The translations under genes were made by a program, and so were the position numbers. Source: Nitratireductor indicus C115 (GTDB lineage: Bacteria; Pseudomonadota; Alphaproteobacteria; Rhizobiales; Rhizobiaceae). From it: a stretch of DNA of 64,000 bases. The first letter of the stretch is position 1. Each line of letters opens with the position of its first letter. Below the pieces are notes generated by a model. It searched no databases. It was not told where the DNA came from and saw nothing but the letters and a program-made list of their open reading frames with translations. Positions 15,009 to 23,935 of the stretch are shown piece by piece. The stretch spans positions 186,001 to 250,000 of the forward strand of contig NZ_AMSI01000006.1 of the NCBI RefSeq assembly GCF_000300515.1. Direction: 5' to 3'.

Positions 15009-16750
15009 CGAGCGTCGACGCCACGATCGGCCAGCGGCGCGACAAGCGCAAGGCCAGCGCCTCCTCTCATCTTCCCGATGCGCACAAGGCAGCCGAAAAT
15101 GTGGTCGAGAAGGTGAACGTGACAGCTCTCGTCCTGCAGACGACAGCCTCCCTTCTTTGGATACCGCAAGCCGGCCTCCTGAGCATTAGCGTCGGAACGA
15201 TTGCCGCCGGCGCCGGATTTCACGCAGCACTTTGGCCTGCCCTTGGCATTTTTCTTCTTGGCGCACTGCGCGCCATTGCGGATGGCGCGGGCGCGCGCCT
15301 TGCCTTCCGCGATGCACGGTCGCGTTTGTCCGGGATGCGCGAAAAGGCGGTAGAAACTGCGGCCAGCGCTTCGCCCCTCGATACCGGACGCGCCGCTTCG
15401 GGCCTTGTAGCCAGCACACTTGCCGAACAGGCCGAAGCCGTCGTGCCCTATGTGGCAAAGTTCCGCCCGGCGCGCTTCAAGGCGATGATCGTGCCTCTCG
15501 TCATCCTCGCCTGCGTTTTCGCGTTGTCCTGGACCGCGGCTCTGATCCTGCTCGTGGCGGCGCCGCTTATTCCGATCTTCATGGCACTAGTGGGCTGGCG
15601 CGCCAAGGAAGCAAGCGAAAGACAGCTCGCCGAAATGGGCGACATGAACGCCTTTCTGCTCGACCGTCTGCGTGGCCTTGCCACCATCCGTTCCTTCGGG
15701 GCGGTGGACGGCACCGCCACCCGGCTGCGCCGGAATGCGGAGGATTTGCGCCGCCGCACGATGGCAGTCCTGCGCATCGCCTTTCTCTCATCCGCCGTGC
15801 TGGAGCTCTTCTCCGCCCTCGGCGTGGCAATGGTTGCCGTCTATGTGGGCTTTCATCTGCTCGGAGAGCTCGATTTCGGCGCCTGGGGCGGCAAGCTGAG
15901 CCTGGCTCAGGGCCTGTTCATTCTGCTTCTGTCGCCCGCATTCTTCGAACCACTACGCGAACTCTCTGCCGTGTGGCATGACCGCGCTTCCGGAAAAGCG
16001 GCTCTCGAAGCCTTGCAGAAACTGGCTGCACCCGGGCGGCCCTTGCCCGATGCGCTCAGCGCCGCTCCCCTTGCACAGGCTGAAACGCCCGCCTTGTCGG
16101 TCACCGTCGAAGACCTGCGGTTCCGCTTCGATGAGGAAGCCCCTCTCGTTTTCGACGCCTTCAGCCTCGATGTGAAACCGGGCGAACGCATCGCCCTTCT
16201 GGCACCGAGCGGCGGCGGCAAATCCACGCTTCTGGCACTTCTTGCCGGGCTGGCGAAAGCCGATGCGGGCACGATCCGTATCGGCGGCGAGCCGATGCAG
16301 GAGCGCACCGCCGCCAAGCTTCGCAGCCAGATGGCCTGGGTTTCGCAGGAACCTCATCTCTTTGCAGGCACGCTTCTCTCCAACATCACGCTCGGCCGGC
16401 CCCTCGAAGCCGCAACGGTGGAGAAAGCAATTGCTGCCGCACGCCTTGCTCCATTGGCGGCGGCACGCGGCAACATCCCCATCGGGGAAAACGGCCTTGG
16501 CCTGTCCGGCGGCGAAGCCTTGCGCCTCGCGCTGGCGCGCGCTGCCGCTTCCCCCGGCGCGGGTCTCATCCTGGCAGACGAGCCGACGGCGCATCTCGAC
16601 AGCACGACAGCTTCGGGAATTACACAGACCCTGCTTGATATATCGGTTGGCCGAACGCTCATCGTGGCGACGCACGATCCTGAACTTGCGTCCCGCATGG
16701 ACCGGGTGATCGTTCTCGGGCAGCCCGTGATCCAACGGAGCCGGCCATGA
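15005..16750 (+). CDS. cydD: Thiol reductant ABC exporter subunit CydD
   Basis: A 581-residue fused membrane-ATPase half-transporter. The N-terminal part carries six hydrophobic segments; the nucleotide-binding domain has Walker A LLAPSGGGKSTLLALLAGL (about residues 398-416), signature GLGLSGGEALRLALARAAA and Walker [13 protein letters not shown]. With CydC it exports glutathione/cysteine and supports heme assembly of cytochrome bd. The start overlaps the GbsR stop and its own stop overlaps cydC. The order cydDC before cydAB supports the assignment over other ABC exporters. Confidence 0.93.
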   Translation: MTSVDATIGQRRDKRKASASSHLPDAHKAAENVVEKVNVTALVLQTTASLLWIPQAGLLSISVGTIAAGAGFHAALWPALGIFLLGALRAIADGAGARLAFRDARSRLSGMREKAVETAASASPLDTGRAASGLVASTLAEQAEAVVPYVAKFRPARFKAMIVPLVILACVFALSWTAALILLVAAPLIPIFMALVGWRAKEASERQLAEMGDMNAFLLDRLRGLATIRSFGAVDGTATRLRRNAEDLRRRTMAVLRIAFLSSAVLELFSALGVAMVAVYVGFHLLGELDFGAWGGKLSLAQGLFILLLSPAFFEPLRELSAVWHDRASGKAALEALQKLAAPGRPLPDALSAAPLAQAETPALSVTVEDLRFRFDEEAPLVFDAFSLDVKPGERIALLAPSGGGKSTLLALLAGLAKADAGTIRIGGEPMQERTAAKLRSQMAWVSQEPHLFAGTLLSNITLGRPLEAATVEKAIAAARLAPLAAARGNIPIGENGLGLSGGEALRLALARAAASPGAGLILADEPTAHLDSTTASGITQTLLDISVGRTLIVATHDPELASRMDRVIVLGQPVIQRSRP

Positions 16751-18435
16751 TCCGCGACAAAAATCTGCGCGCCGTCGCCAGCCTGTTCCTTGCGGGTAAT
16801 CGCCGCCATCTCGCCGCAGGCATGGCCTTGTCGCTGTCGACGGTTCTGGCCGGCATGGCGTTGCTCGGCCTTTCGGGCTGGTTCATCACGGCAACGGCCA
16901 TCGCCGGGCTGTCGCTGGGAACGGCTCTTGCGTTCGATGTGTTCGCCCCGTCCGCCGGCATTCGATTTCTCGCACTTGCTCGCACCGCGGCACGCTACGG
17001 AGAGCGTATCGCAACCCATGACGCGACACTCGCCATCCTGGCCGAATTGCGCGAGCGGCTGTTTCGCGGCTGGGCCGAAGCGCGCGCGGCACGCGCCCTC
17101 ATCGCCCGGCCCGCACGCCTGCTCTTCAGGCTGACGGTCGACATCGATGCTCTCGACACGCTCTATCTGCGCGTCATGGTGCCGCTTCTGTCGGCAATGG
17201 GTGCGGCTCTCGCAGCCGCGATAGCGCTGGGCTTCCTGTCCCCCCTTCTCGGTCTTGCGACCGGGCTCTTCCTGCTCACTGCCGGTCTCGGCGTTCCCGT
17301 CCTGGCAGCACGCATGGCCCGCAAACCCGCCCGCCGCCGCGCGCACGCACTCGAGGCGCTGCGCGCCCGCTCAATCGACCTCGTGCGCGGCCAGACCGAA
17401 CTCGTCATGGCAAACCGCGCCGGCGCACAACGCGCCGCGATACTGGCCGCAGACAAACGCCTTGCCGAAGCGGACGACGATCTGAACCGTATCGAAGCCG
17501 GCAGCGGCGTTGCGCTCGGCATTGCCGGATCTGCCCTTCTGGCCGCAGTTCTTCTGGCAAGCGCCCAATTGGCGCAAGCCGGCGCAATCGGCGCGCCTGC
17601 CGCCGCCTTTGCCCTGTTGATCGGATTGACGGCCATAGAGCCCTTCACAGCCCTGAGGCGCGGTGCCGTCGAAATCGGGCGTGCAATGCTGGCCGTGCGC
17701 CGCATCGGCCCGCGATTGCGCGTTCAGGAGCGGGAAACGCCCGCCGCCGGACAGTCCTGCGATGGTTCGATACGCCTCGCCCATGTCAGCGCACTCCACA
17801 CAGGCTGCGATCATCCGGCCCTTTACGATCTTTCCCTGAATATCGCGCCCGGCGAGCGGGTGGCGCTCATCGGCGACAGCGGTGCGGGAAAATCTTCGCT
17901 TCTGGCACTTCTCGCCGGCGAACTGATGCTCACGGGCGGCAACATCGAAGCCTCGCCCGCAACGCTTCTCACACAGCGAACCGAGCTTTTTCGTGACACT
18001 CTGGGCGGTAATCTGCGGCTGGCCGCACCGGCTGCCACAGATGCCGACCTCCGCCTCGCCCTCGAAGCGGCGGGCCTTGCCGAATTCGTGGACACTCTAC
18101 CGCTTGGCCTCAACACCCTGCTTGGCGAAGGCGGCGCGGGCTTATCAGCCGGTCAGGCGCGCCGGCTGGCGCTTGCGCGCCTTCTATTACGCGGAAGCCC
18201 CGTCTGGCTATTCGATGAGCCCACCGAAGGGCTCGACGGCAAAACCGCGCGCGATGTCATTGCTCGTGTCTTTGCAAGGGCCGGGCACCGTACGCTGATC
18301 GTTGCAACCCATATCCGCCGCGAGGCGGAAGGCGCAGACCGCATTCTTCTCATGGAGTGCGGACGCGTGATCCGCGACGCCCGCAGGGGCAGCGCAGAAT
18401 ACCAGGATTTGCTGGTCGGTCTCAGACCCGACTGA
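16747..18435 (+). CDS. cydC: Thiol reductant ABC exporter subunit CydC
   Basis: A 562-residue partner of CydD with a similar architecture. Walker A LIGDSGAGKSSLLALLAGE is at about residues 374-392, and the signature motif is degenerate (GAGLSAGQARRLALARLL instead of LSGGQ), which is common in CydC. Walker B is VWLFDEPTEGLDG. The ATP-binding domain lacks a conventional Q-loop context and the spacing before the signature is short. Overlaps cydD by four bases; cydA follows after 43 bp with its own ribosome-binding site (CAAGGAGG). Confidence 0.92.
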   Translation: MIRDKNLRAVASLFLAGNRRHLAAGMALSLSTVLAGMALLGLSGWFITATAIAGLSLGTALAFDVFAPSAGIRFLALARTAARYGERIATHDATLAILAELRERLFRGWAEARAARALIARPARLLFRLTVDIDALDTLYLRVMVPLLSAMGAALAAAIALGFLSPLLGLATGLFLLTAGLGVPVLAARMARKPARRRAHALEALRARSIDLVRGQTELVMANRAGAQRAAILAADKRLAEADDDLNRIEAGSGVALGIAGSALLAAVLLASAQLAQAGAIGAPAAAFALLIGLTAIEPFTALRRGAVEIGRAMLAVRRIGPRLRVQERETPAAGQSCDGSIRLAHVSALHTGCDHPALYDLSLNIAPGERVALIGDSGAGKSSLLALLAGELMLTGGNIEASPATLLTQRTELFRDTLGGNLRLAAPAATDADLRLALEAAGLAEFVDTLPLGLNTLLGEGGAGLSAGQARRLALARLLLRGSPVWLFDEPTEGLDGKTARDVIARVFARAGHRTLIVATHIRREAEGADRILLMECGRVIRDARRGSAEYQDLLVGLRPD

Positions 18436-18478
18436 GCATGCTCCAAGAGCCAAGGAGGCCGGGAAGCCGGATGTCGTA

Positions 18479-20056
18479 ATGGAACTGGATATTGTAGCCC
18501 TTTCACGCCTGCAGTTCGCGATAACTGCGCTCTATCACTTTCTCTTCGTGCCCCTGACGCTGGGACTGTCCATCGTCATTGCGATCATGGAAACGGTCTA
18601 TGTGATGACCGGCCGGGCGATCTGGCGCCAGATGACCAAATTCTGGGGAACGCTTTTCGGCATCAACTTCGTGCTCGGCGTGGCCACAGGCATCGTGATG
18701 GAATTCCAGTTCGGCATGAACTGGAGCTATTACAGCCACTATGTCGGCGACATTTTCGGCGCCCCGCTCGCCATCGAAGGCCTGATGGCCTTCTTCCTGG
18801 AAGCGACCTTCGTCGGCCTGTTCTTCTTCGGTTGGGACAAACTTTCCAAGCTCGGCCATCTGGCCGCCGCCTGGGCGGTTGCCATCGGCTCCAATTTCTC
18901 CGCGCTCTGGATCCTCATCGCCAATGGCTGGATGCAGAACCCCGTCGGCGCTGCCTTCAATCCGCAGACCATGCGCATGGAAGTGGCGGATTTCTATGCG
19001 GTTCTCATGAATCCCGTCGCCCAGGCGAAATTCGTCCACACGGTTTCGGCCGGTTACGTCACGGCCTCGATCTTCGTGCTTGGCGTTTCCGCCTGGTTCG
19101 TGCTCAAGGGGCGCCATCTGGAACTCGCAAAGCGTTCCATGACGGTGGCTGCCTCCTTCGGCCTTGCAGCGTCCCTTTCGGTTGTCGTGCTCGGGGATGA
19201 GAGCGGCTATCTCTCCACCGAGCATCAGAAGATGAAGCTCGCGGCCATCGAAGCCATGTGGGAAACCGAACCCGCCCCGGCGCCCTTCACCGCCTTCGGG
19301 TTTCCGGATCAGGAAGCCCGCACGACGCATTTCGCCGTGCGCATTCCCTGGGTGATGGGCCTCATCGGCACCCGTTCGCTGACCACGGAAATCCCGGGTA
19401 TCGAGAACCTCGTCGATCACGCCCGGGAGCGCATCGCAAACGGCGTCGTCGCCTATGACGCGCTTCAGAAGATACGTGCCGCCGGCAGCGACGCAGCCAT
19501 TCCGGACGATGTGCGCAAGGCCTTTGAGGACAACGGTGCCGATCTCGGTTACGCGCTGCTTCTCAAGCCGTATATAGACGACCCGCGCCAGGCCTCGCCC
19601 GAACAGATCGATCAGGCCGCATGGGACACCGTGCCCAACGTGCCGACCCTGTTCTGGACCTTCCGCATCATGGTCGGCCTCGGCTTCTTCTTCATCCTCC
19701 TGACGGCAGTGTTCTTCTACCTGTCGGCGCGCCATCGGCTCGACCGGTACCCCTGGCTTCTGCGCATTGCGGTCCTGTCGATCCCGCTTCCGTGGATTGC
19801 AGCGGAATGCGGATGGATCGTCGCGGAATTCGGGCGTCAGCCCTGGATCATCGAAGGCGTCCTGCCGACGGCGGCAGGGGTCTCGAGCCTCGGCGCGTTC
19901 ACCGTGCTGATGACCATCATCGGCTTCTCTGCGATCTACACGGTGTTGTTCATCGTCGAGATGTCGCTGATGCTGCGCGCCATTCGAAAGGGCCCGGAAC
20001 CCGATGACGAGCCGCAAGCCGAACTCGTTCCTCCCGCACTCGCACCCGCGGAGTAA
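18479..20056 (+). CDS. cydA: Cytochrome bd ubiquinol oxidase subunit I
   Basis: A 525-residue integral membrane protein beginning MELDIVALSRLQFAITALYHFLFVPLTLG, where His20 is the heme b595 ligand. GIVMEFQFGMNWSYYSHYVGDIFGAPLAIEGLMAFFLEATF contains the conserved acidic residues of the proton channel, and FGRQPWIIEGVLPT is the typical C-terminal motif. The enzyme oxidises quinol and reduces oxygen with high affinity. The periplasmic Q-loop (roughly residues 240-330) is of the long, CydA-L type, judged by the insert before NVPTLFWTFRIMVGLG. Followed after 5 bp by cydB. Confidence 0.95.
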   Translation: MELDIVALSRLQFAITALYHFLFVPLTLGLSIVIAIMETVYVMTGRAIWRQMTKFWGTLFGINFVLGVATGIVMEFQFGMNWSYYSHYVGDIFGAPLAIEGLMAFFLEATFVGLFFFGWDKLSKLGHLAAAWAVAIGSNFSALWILIANGWMQNPVGAAFNPQTMRMEVADFYAVLMNPVAQAKFVHTVSAGYVTASIFVLGVSAWFVLKGRHLELAKRSMTVAASFGLAASLSVVVLGDESGYLSTEHQKMKLAAIEAMWETEPAPAPFTAFGFPDQEARTTHFAVRIPWVMGLIGTRSLTTEIPGIENLVDHARERIANGVVAYDALQKIRAAGSDAAIPDDVRKAFEDNGADLGYALLLKPYIDDPRQASPEQIDQAAWDTVPNVPTLFWTFRIMVGLGFFFILLTAVFFYLSARHRLDRYPWLLRIAVLSIPLPWIAAECGWIVAEFGRQPWIIEGVLPTAAGVSSLGAFTVLMTIIGFSAIYTVLFIVEMSLMLRAIRKGPEPDDEPQAELVPPALAPAE

Positions 20057-20061
20057 TCGCC

Positions 20062-21219
20062 ATGATCCTGCACACACTCATCGACTATGAAACGCTTCGC
20101 ATCATCTGGTGGCTGCTTCTTGGCGTGCTCCTGATCGGCTTTGCCGTGACGGACGGCTTCGACCTCGGCACGGGCGCGCTCCTGCCCTTCGTGGCCAAGA
20201 CCGATACGGAACGGCGCGTCGTTATCAATTCGGTCGGCCCGGTCTGGGAAGGCAATCAGGTCTGGCTGATCCTCGGCGGCGGCGCGATCTTCGCCGCCTG
20301 GCCTCCGCTCTACGCCGTCTCCTTCTCGGGCTTCTATCTCGCGATGTTCGCGATCCTGTTCGCGCTCATCCTGCGCCCGGTAGGCTTCAAATACCGTTCC
20401 AAGCGTGACAGCGCCACATGGCGCAGCGCCTGGGATTGGGCGCTCTTCATCGGCGGCTTCGTTCCCGCGCTGATCTTCGGCGTGGCTGTAGGCAATGTCC
20501 TTCAGGGTGTTCCCTTCAGGCTGGGGTCGGATCTGCGCATCTTCTATGAAGGCACGACGCTGTTCGAGCTTCTCAATCCCTTCGCACTGTTGTGCGGCCT
20601 CGTCTCGCTGTCCATGCTCCTGATGCATGGCGCAGCCTGGCTGATGCTGAAGACGGAGGGGCCTGTGGCCGAACGTTCGCGGCGCTATGGCAGCATCGCG
20701 GCACTTGCCACCATTGTGCTTTTCGCGTTGGGCGGCCTTTGGCTGTGGGCGGGCATCGACGGCTACCGTTTCACCAGCGAGGTGATCACGAACGGCCCGT
20801 CGAACCCGTTGGCAAAATCGGCCGAGCAGGCAAGCGGCGTTTGGTTCGCCAATTACGCGGCTCACCCCTGGACGATGGCCGCGCCGGCGCTCGGTTTCGC
20901 AGGGGCTGCCCTGGCATTCCTCCTGATGCGGGCAAAACGTGAAGTACCGACCATCCTGGCGAGCGCGCTTTCAATCCTCGGCATCATCTCGACGGTGGGG
21001 CTCGCAATGTTTCCCTTCATCCTGCCCTCGTCCATCGATCCGCGGTCGAGCCTGACCGTCTGGGATGCCTCATCCAGCCACCTCACGCTCTTCATCATGC
21101 TGGCGGTGACGCTGATCTTCGTCCCGTTGATTGTCGCCTATACGAGCTGGGTCTACCGTGTCCTGTGGGGCAAGGTCGACGAAAAGGCCATCCGCGATGG
21201 TCAGGGCCACGCATACTGA
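20062..21219 (+). CDS. cydB: Cytochrome bd ubiquinol oxidase subunit II
   Basis: A 385-residue membrane protein with the CydB N terminus LRIIWWLLLGVLLIGFAVTDGFDLG, then GPVWEGNQVWLILGGGAIFAAWPPLYA and the C-terminal SLTVWDASSSHLTL motif. It pairs with CydA and stabilises the heme groups. Eight or nine hydrophobic segments are visible. Followed after 21 bp by the small cydX gene. Confidence 0.95.
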   Translation: MILHTLIDYETLRIIWWLLLGVLLIGFAVTDGFDLGTGALLPFVAKTDTERRVVINSVGPVWEGNQVWLILGGGAIFAAWPPLYAVSFSGFYLAMFAILFALILRPVGFKYRSKRDSATWRSAWDWALFIGGFVPALIFGVAVGNVLQGVPFRLGSDLRIFYEGTTLFELLNPFALLCGLVSLSMLLMHGAAWLMLKTEGPVAERSRRYGSIAALATIVLFALGGLWLWAGIDGYRFTSEVITNGPSNPLAKSAEQASGVWFANYAAHPWTMAAPALGFAGAALAFLLMRAKREVPTILASALSILGIISTVGLAMFPFILPSSIDPRSSLTVWDASSSHLTLFIMLAVTLIFVPLIVAYTSWVYRVLWGKVDEKAIRDGQGHAY

Positions 21220-21240
21220 TCAAACACGAGGAGAAACCCG

Positions 21241-21363
21241 ATGTGGTATTTCGCATGGCTTCTCGGCCTCCCGCTCGCAGCCGCTTTCGCAGTGCTCAAT
21301 GCGATGTGGTACGAGCTGATGGATGACGCCGCCAAGGCCAAGGAAGCGCAAACGAAGCGATAG
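21241..21363 (+). CDS. cydX: Cytochrome bd small subunit CydX
   Basis: A 40-residue gene directly after cydB. The peptide begins MWYFAWLLGLPLAAAFAVLN and continues with AMWYELMDDA, the hallmark CydX pattern (M-W-Y-F-x-W-L-L-G followed by N-A-M-W). One membrane helix covers about residues 3-22, then a charged tail ending AKEAQTKR. ATG 21241 is preceded by GAGGAGAAA. CydX is needed for stability and activity of cytochrome bd. It closes the operon; a terminator follows about 95 bp downstream. Confidence 0.93.
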   Translation: MWYFAWLLGLPLAAAFAVLNAMWYELMDDAAKAKEAQTKR

Positions 21364-21458
21364 CGCTTCCAGAACAGCCCGGTATGTCTGGCCATCATCC
21401 CCGTCAAAAAAAGACGCGGAGCAAGCTCAGCCGGAACCGGAATTGTTCCAAACGAAAA

Positions 21459-21487
21459 ACGCCCGCCGGCCTTGTGGCCGCGGGCGT
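21459..21487 (+). terminator. Terminator of the cyd operon
   Basis: ACGCCCGC pairs with GCGGGCGT and GGCC with GGCC around a TTGT loop, with a single bulged C. It is flanked by a run of A on the left and TCTTC on the right, so it could also serve the convergent DUF2218 gene. Confidence 0.8.
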
Positions 21488-21513
21488 CTTCATTCGATGC
21501 TATGACAGGTCCG

Positions 21514-21819
21514 TCAGACAGCCTGCCAGTCAATGTTCAGTTCCTCGCGGAACGCAAAACGGACAAGATGACTGTCGACGACATCCTGCAGCCGCTTGAT
21601 CTCTTCTCCGGAAGAGCCCTGCACTGTCATGGTGAGGCCCGTTTCATCCGCCTCCAGACGGCAGACGCCAAAGGGAAACTTGACCTCCCCCGCATGCGGA
21701 TCAAAGGTGGCCTCGACCTTGTGGCCGAAATGCTTGCAGAGCTGCTGCAGATAGCGCGAGCCATGGTCGGTGGTAACGTGTGCGGTGCTCGCGCTCTTTC
21801 CCGTAACCTGATCTTCCAT
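21514..21819 (-). CDS. DUF2218 protein
   Basis: A 101-residue cytoplasmic protein with the DUF2218 pattern: STAHVTTDHGSRYLQQLCKHFGHKVE at residues 10-35 and GVCRLEADETGLTMTVQG further on. DUF2218 occurs alone or fused to siderophore-interacting FAD reductases in many proteobacteria, so it is linked with iron handling, though its chemistry is unknown. Its start codon shares its last base with the stop region of the PadR-type regulator gene, giving a two-gene operon. A conserved Cys (residue 28, in LQQLCKHFGHK) and nearby His residues might bind a metal; this is speculation. Confidence 0.85.
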   Translation of the reverse strand: MEDQVTGKSASTAHVTTDHGSRYLQQLCKHFGHKVEATFDPHAGEVKFPFGVCRLEADETGLTMTVQGSSGEEIKRLQDVVDSHLVRFAFREELNIDWQAV

Positions 21820-22382
21820 CAGCTTTTCTCCACCGCCTGAGCCGCCGCATCGAGCGCTGCTGCAATCCCTTCGGCCGTCTCGCGGTCGATATTCCCCCGC
21901 CGCATGCGCATCCGCATGGCAAGCTTGAGATTCTTCATGGCGCGAAGAACGGGTGCCGGAACCGGTTCGGCATCGGCGCTGCCCAACCGCGCCGAAATCT
22001 CCTCGGCCGCCGCCGCATTTGCCTGCAGAAAGGCTTCGCCCTCAGGCGTGACGCGATAGAGCTTGCGCCCGCCTTCCTGCATCTCGACGACGGCATAACC
22101 CATGTCATCGAGCCAGGAGAGCGTGGGATAGATGACCCCGGGACTAGGAGCATAGCTTCCGCCGGACCGCTCCTCGATTGCCTTGATCAGCTCATAGCCA
22201 TGGCTCGGCTGTTCGGCGATCGTCTTGAGAAGCAAAAGGCGCAACTCGCCGTAATCGAAGAGCCTGCCGCCCCCGCCGCGAGGCCCGTGGCGATGCCGGC
22301 GCGGGCCGCCTTCATGATGATGACAATGGTGACGATGTCCCGAAAATGCGTCGGGACGCGCGTGTCTGTGTCTATGTTTCAT
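21819..22382 (-). CDS. PadR-family regulator with His-rich N-terminal extension (YqjI-like)
   Basis: A 187-residue protein. After a metal-binding-looking leader (MKHRHRHARP ... GHRHHCHHHE ... RRHRHG, residues 1-36) comes a PadR winged helix: LFDYGELRLLLLKTIAEQPSHGYELIKAIEERSGGSYAPSPGVIYPTL, in parts. E. coli YqjI has the same plan and responds to nickel/iron to control the ferric reductase YqjH. ATG 22382 is selected over a GTG/ATG 25 codons upstream because that extension is made of the A/T-rich operator region. Operon with DUF2218 supports an iron/nickel homeostasis role. Confidence 0.85.
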   Translation of the reverse strand: MKHRHRHARPDAFSGHRHHCHHHEGGPRRHRHGPRGGGGRLFDYGELRLLLLKTIAEQPSHGYELIKAIEERSGGSYAPSPGVIYPTLSWLDDMGYAVVEMQEGGRKLYRVTPEGEAFLQANAAAAEEISARLGSADAEPVPAPVLRAMKNLKLAMRMRMRRGNIDRETAEGIAAALDAAAQAVEKS

Positions 22383-22387
22383 GGCAC

Positions 22388-22426
22388 CGATATATATCTC
22401 GATATAACGAAAATCAAGATATATCG
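22388..22426. promoter_or_regulatory. ATAT-rich inverted repeat before padR gene (autoregulatory operator candidate)
   Basis: CGATATAT (22388-22395) and ATATATCG (22419-22426) form an 8-bp inverted repeat, with another CGATATA (22400-22406) between. It abuts the PadR start codon in an otherwise GC-rich area. YqjI- and PadR-type regulators typically bind such ATAT dyads at their own promoter. Binding is inferred. Confidence 0.6.
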
Positions 22427-22429
22427 AAA

Positions 22430-23923
22430 TTATTTTGAGACTGGTCGCAACGCCCACAGCTCCCCGGCCTTCGCAAGAGCCTGGCTATATCCTTCCCCAT
22501 GCGAGCCGCCCTCGCACAATTGCAAGGCAAAGGCAGTTGTTGCCAAAACGATGGCGTGAGCGCGTTCGTCACGAACCTGACCTTTCCAGAGCGCTTGCCA
22601 GTATTCAAGGCTGGACAAGGCCGGGCGCGCCTCTCCTCCGGGATCTGGGCGTGAGGCGACAGCCTCTTCGCTGCTCATCCCGTCTTTGAGGCGGTGCACC
22701 AGCGTCGAACGGAAGGGGGTCGCCTGCGCCACGTCCCTGCGCGTTCCCAACAATGAAAAATCGCGCCAGCCGAGAAGCTGCGCGGCGTCGCGATGTTGTG
22801 CCGGATAAGAGGGGTTTGAGACCCCCAGAAGGCTGCGAGCCGCTCCAAGCGGGTTGAGAAGATGCACAACCTTGTGCAGGGGAGAGCGCAGTTCGAACAA
22901 GGGATAGAGTGACAGCAAGGCGCTGACCTGTGGCGCAAAGGCCGTGACAGGGAGAAACGCGATGCCACGCTCCTCAAGCGTCGCATCGGCTTGGCGGATC
23001 GATGCGCAAACAGGAATGCCGGCCACGGTAACGGCTTGGTTGAGCCAGCCAATGGAACCGTGATGACCGTGCAGCAGCACCTTGTGCCCTGCCTGCGCCA
23101 CAAGCCGCGCGGAGTGTAAAAACCAGGGCGCGAGACAAAGCTTGGGCGACAGATAGGCTGGCCAATCGAGCGTGTCGTGGCGCATTCCGACCGGCAGCGC
23201 CCCACAATGCCGCCGGGCCGCCGACACAAGTCCTGCGAGCTCCACGGCTGTCAGCCCTCGATGCTGCAGGAGCGTGAGAAAAGCGCCAATCTGAATTGGG
23301 TCGGCCTGCCCTTCGAGCACGATGGAAAAGGCTTCCTCCGCCTCCTCCTGCCCGAGCGGCCGCGACCCGGCTGCCCCGCCGCCGATCAATGCTATGGCCC
23401 GAGCCAGTTTGCGCCGTGGATCCGTGCTCTCGGATATAAGCGCGAGCTTCCGCGCGATATCCTCCGGCATGGGCTGATCTTCAAGCTTGAGCACTGGCCG
23501 CGAGGCCAGGGGCGGCGCCGGCAAAATCGCCTGGCTCCGTTCAACCGGCGGTCGCCGGGCGCCTGCGGCCATATCGACCTGTGGCACCCCTTCCAGCAAG
23601 GCCTCCGCCTCTGCCGCCAAAGCCCGGACACGCACCCGCACGGATTCGGCAAACGCCGTGGGCACCATTCCCTGCCCCGTTCGGATGAAGATCGGATCGC
23701 CATAGAAGCTGCGCAATTGTGCAAGCAGGCGGCTCATGGCCGGCGTTCCCATGCCCATACGGCGTGCCGCGCCGCCCACGCTCCCCTCCATGAGGAGCGC
23801 ATCGAGCGCGACCAGGAGCCGCAGGCGGTTCAACCCGGATGCGCCGGGCGCCTCCACCGTCTCCACGACAAGTTCCTGAATTTGCTTTCTTTCGTTCGTT
23901 CTGAACCTGCACCGGGCCGGCAT
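22430..23923 (-). CDS. LysR-type HTH fused to glycosyltransferase-family-3 (YbiB/TrpD2-like) domain
   Basis: A 497-residue two-domain protein. Residues about 30-95 form a LysR-like winged helix (LNRLRLLVALDALLMEGSVGG... GMGTPAMSRLLAQLRSFYGDPIFIRTGQGMVPT). A Pro/Ala-rich linker leads to an anthranilate-phosphoribosyltransferase-like domain from about residue 155: LARAIALIGGG... EEAEEAFSIVLEGQADPIQIGAFLTLLQHRGLT, then HKVLLHGHHGSIG and LHKVVHLLNPLGAARSLLGVSNPSYPAQH. The latter matches YbiB/TrpD2 proteins, which bind nucleic acid and lack proven transferase activity. It seems to be a DNA-binding protein with a possible nucleotide-type ligand domain. The first ATG is used; a later start before the HTH is possible. 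Confidence 0.75.
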   Translation of the reverse strand: MPARCRFRTNERKQIQELVVETVEAPGASGLNRLRLLVALDALLMEGSVGGAARRMGMGTPAMSRLLAQLRSFYGDPIFIRTGQGMVPTAFAESVRVRVRALAAEAEALLEGVPQVDMAAGARRPPVERSQAILPAPPLASRPVLKLEDQPMPEDIARKLALISESTDPRRKLARAIALIGGGAAGSRPLGQEEAEEAFSIVLEGQADPIQIGAFLTLLQHRGLTAVELAGLVSAARRHCGALPVGMRHDTLDWPAYLSPKLCLAPWFLHSARLVAQAGHKVLLHGHHGSIGWLNQAVTVAGIPVCASIRQADATLEERGIAFLPVTAFAPQVSALLSLYPLFELRSPLHKVVHLLNPLGAARSLLGVSNPSYPAQHRDAAQLLGWRDFSLLGTRRDVAQATPFRSTLVHRLKDGMSSEEAVASRPDPGGEARPALSSLEYWQALWKGQVRDERAHAIVLATTAFALQLCEGGSHGEGYSQALAKAGELWALRPVSK

Positions 23924-23935
23924 TTTGCGCTTTCG

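Noticed and set aside
18503-20077. 524-codon open frame opposite cydA
   Set aside because: Charged, low-complexity translation complementary to the hydrophobic cydA sequence.
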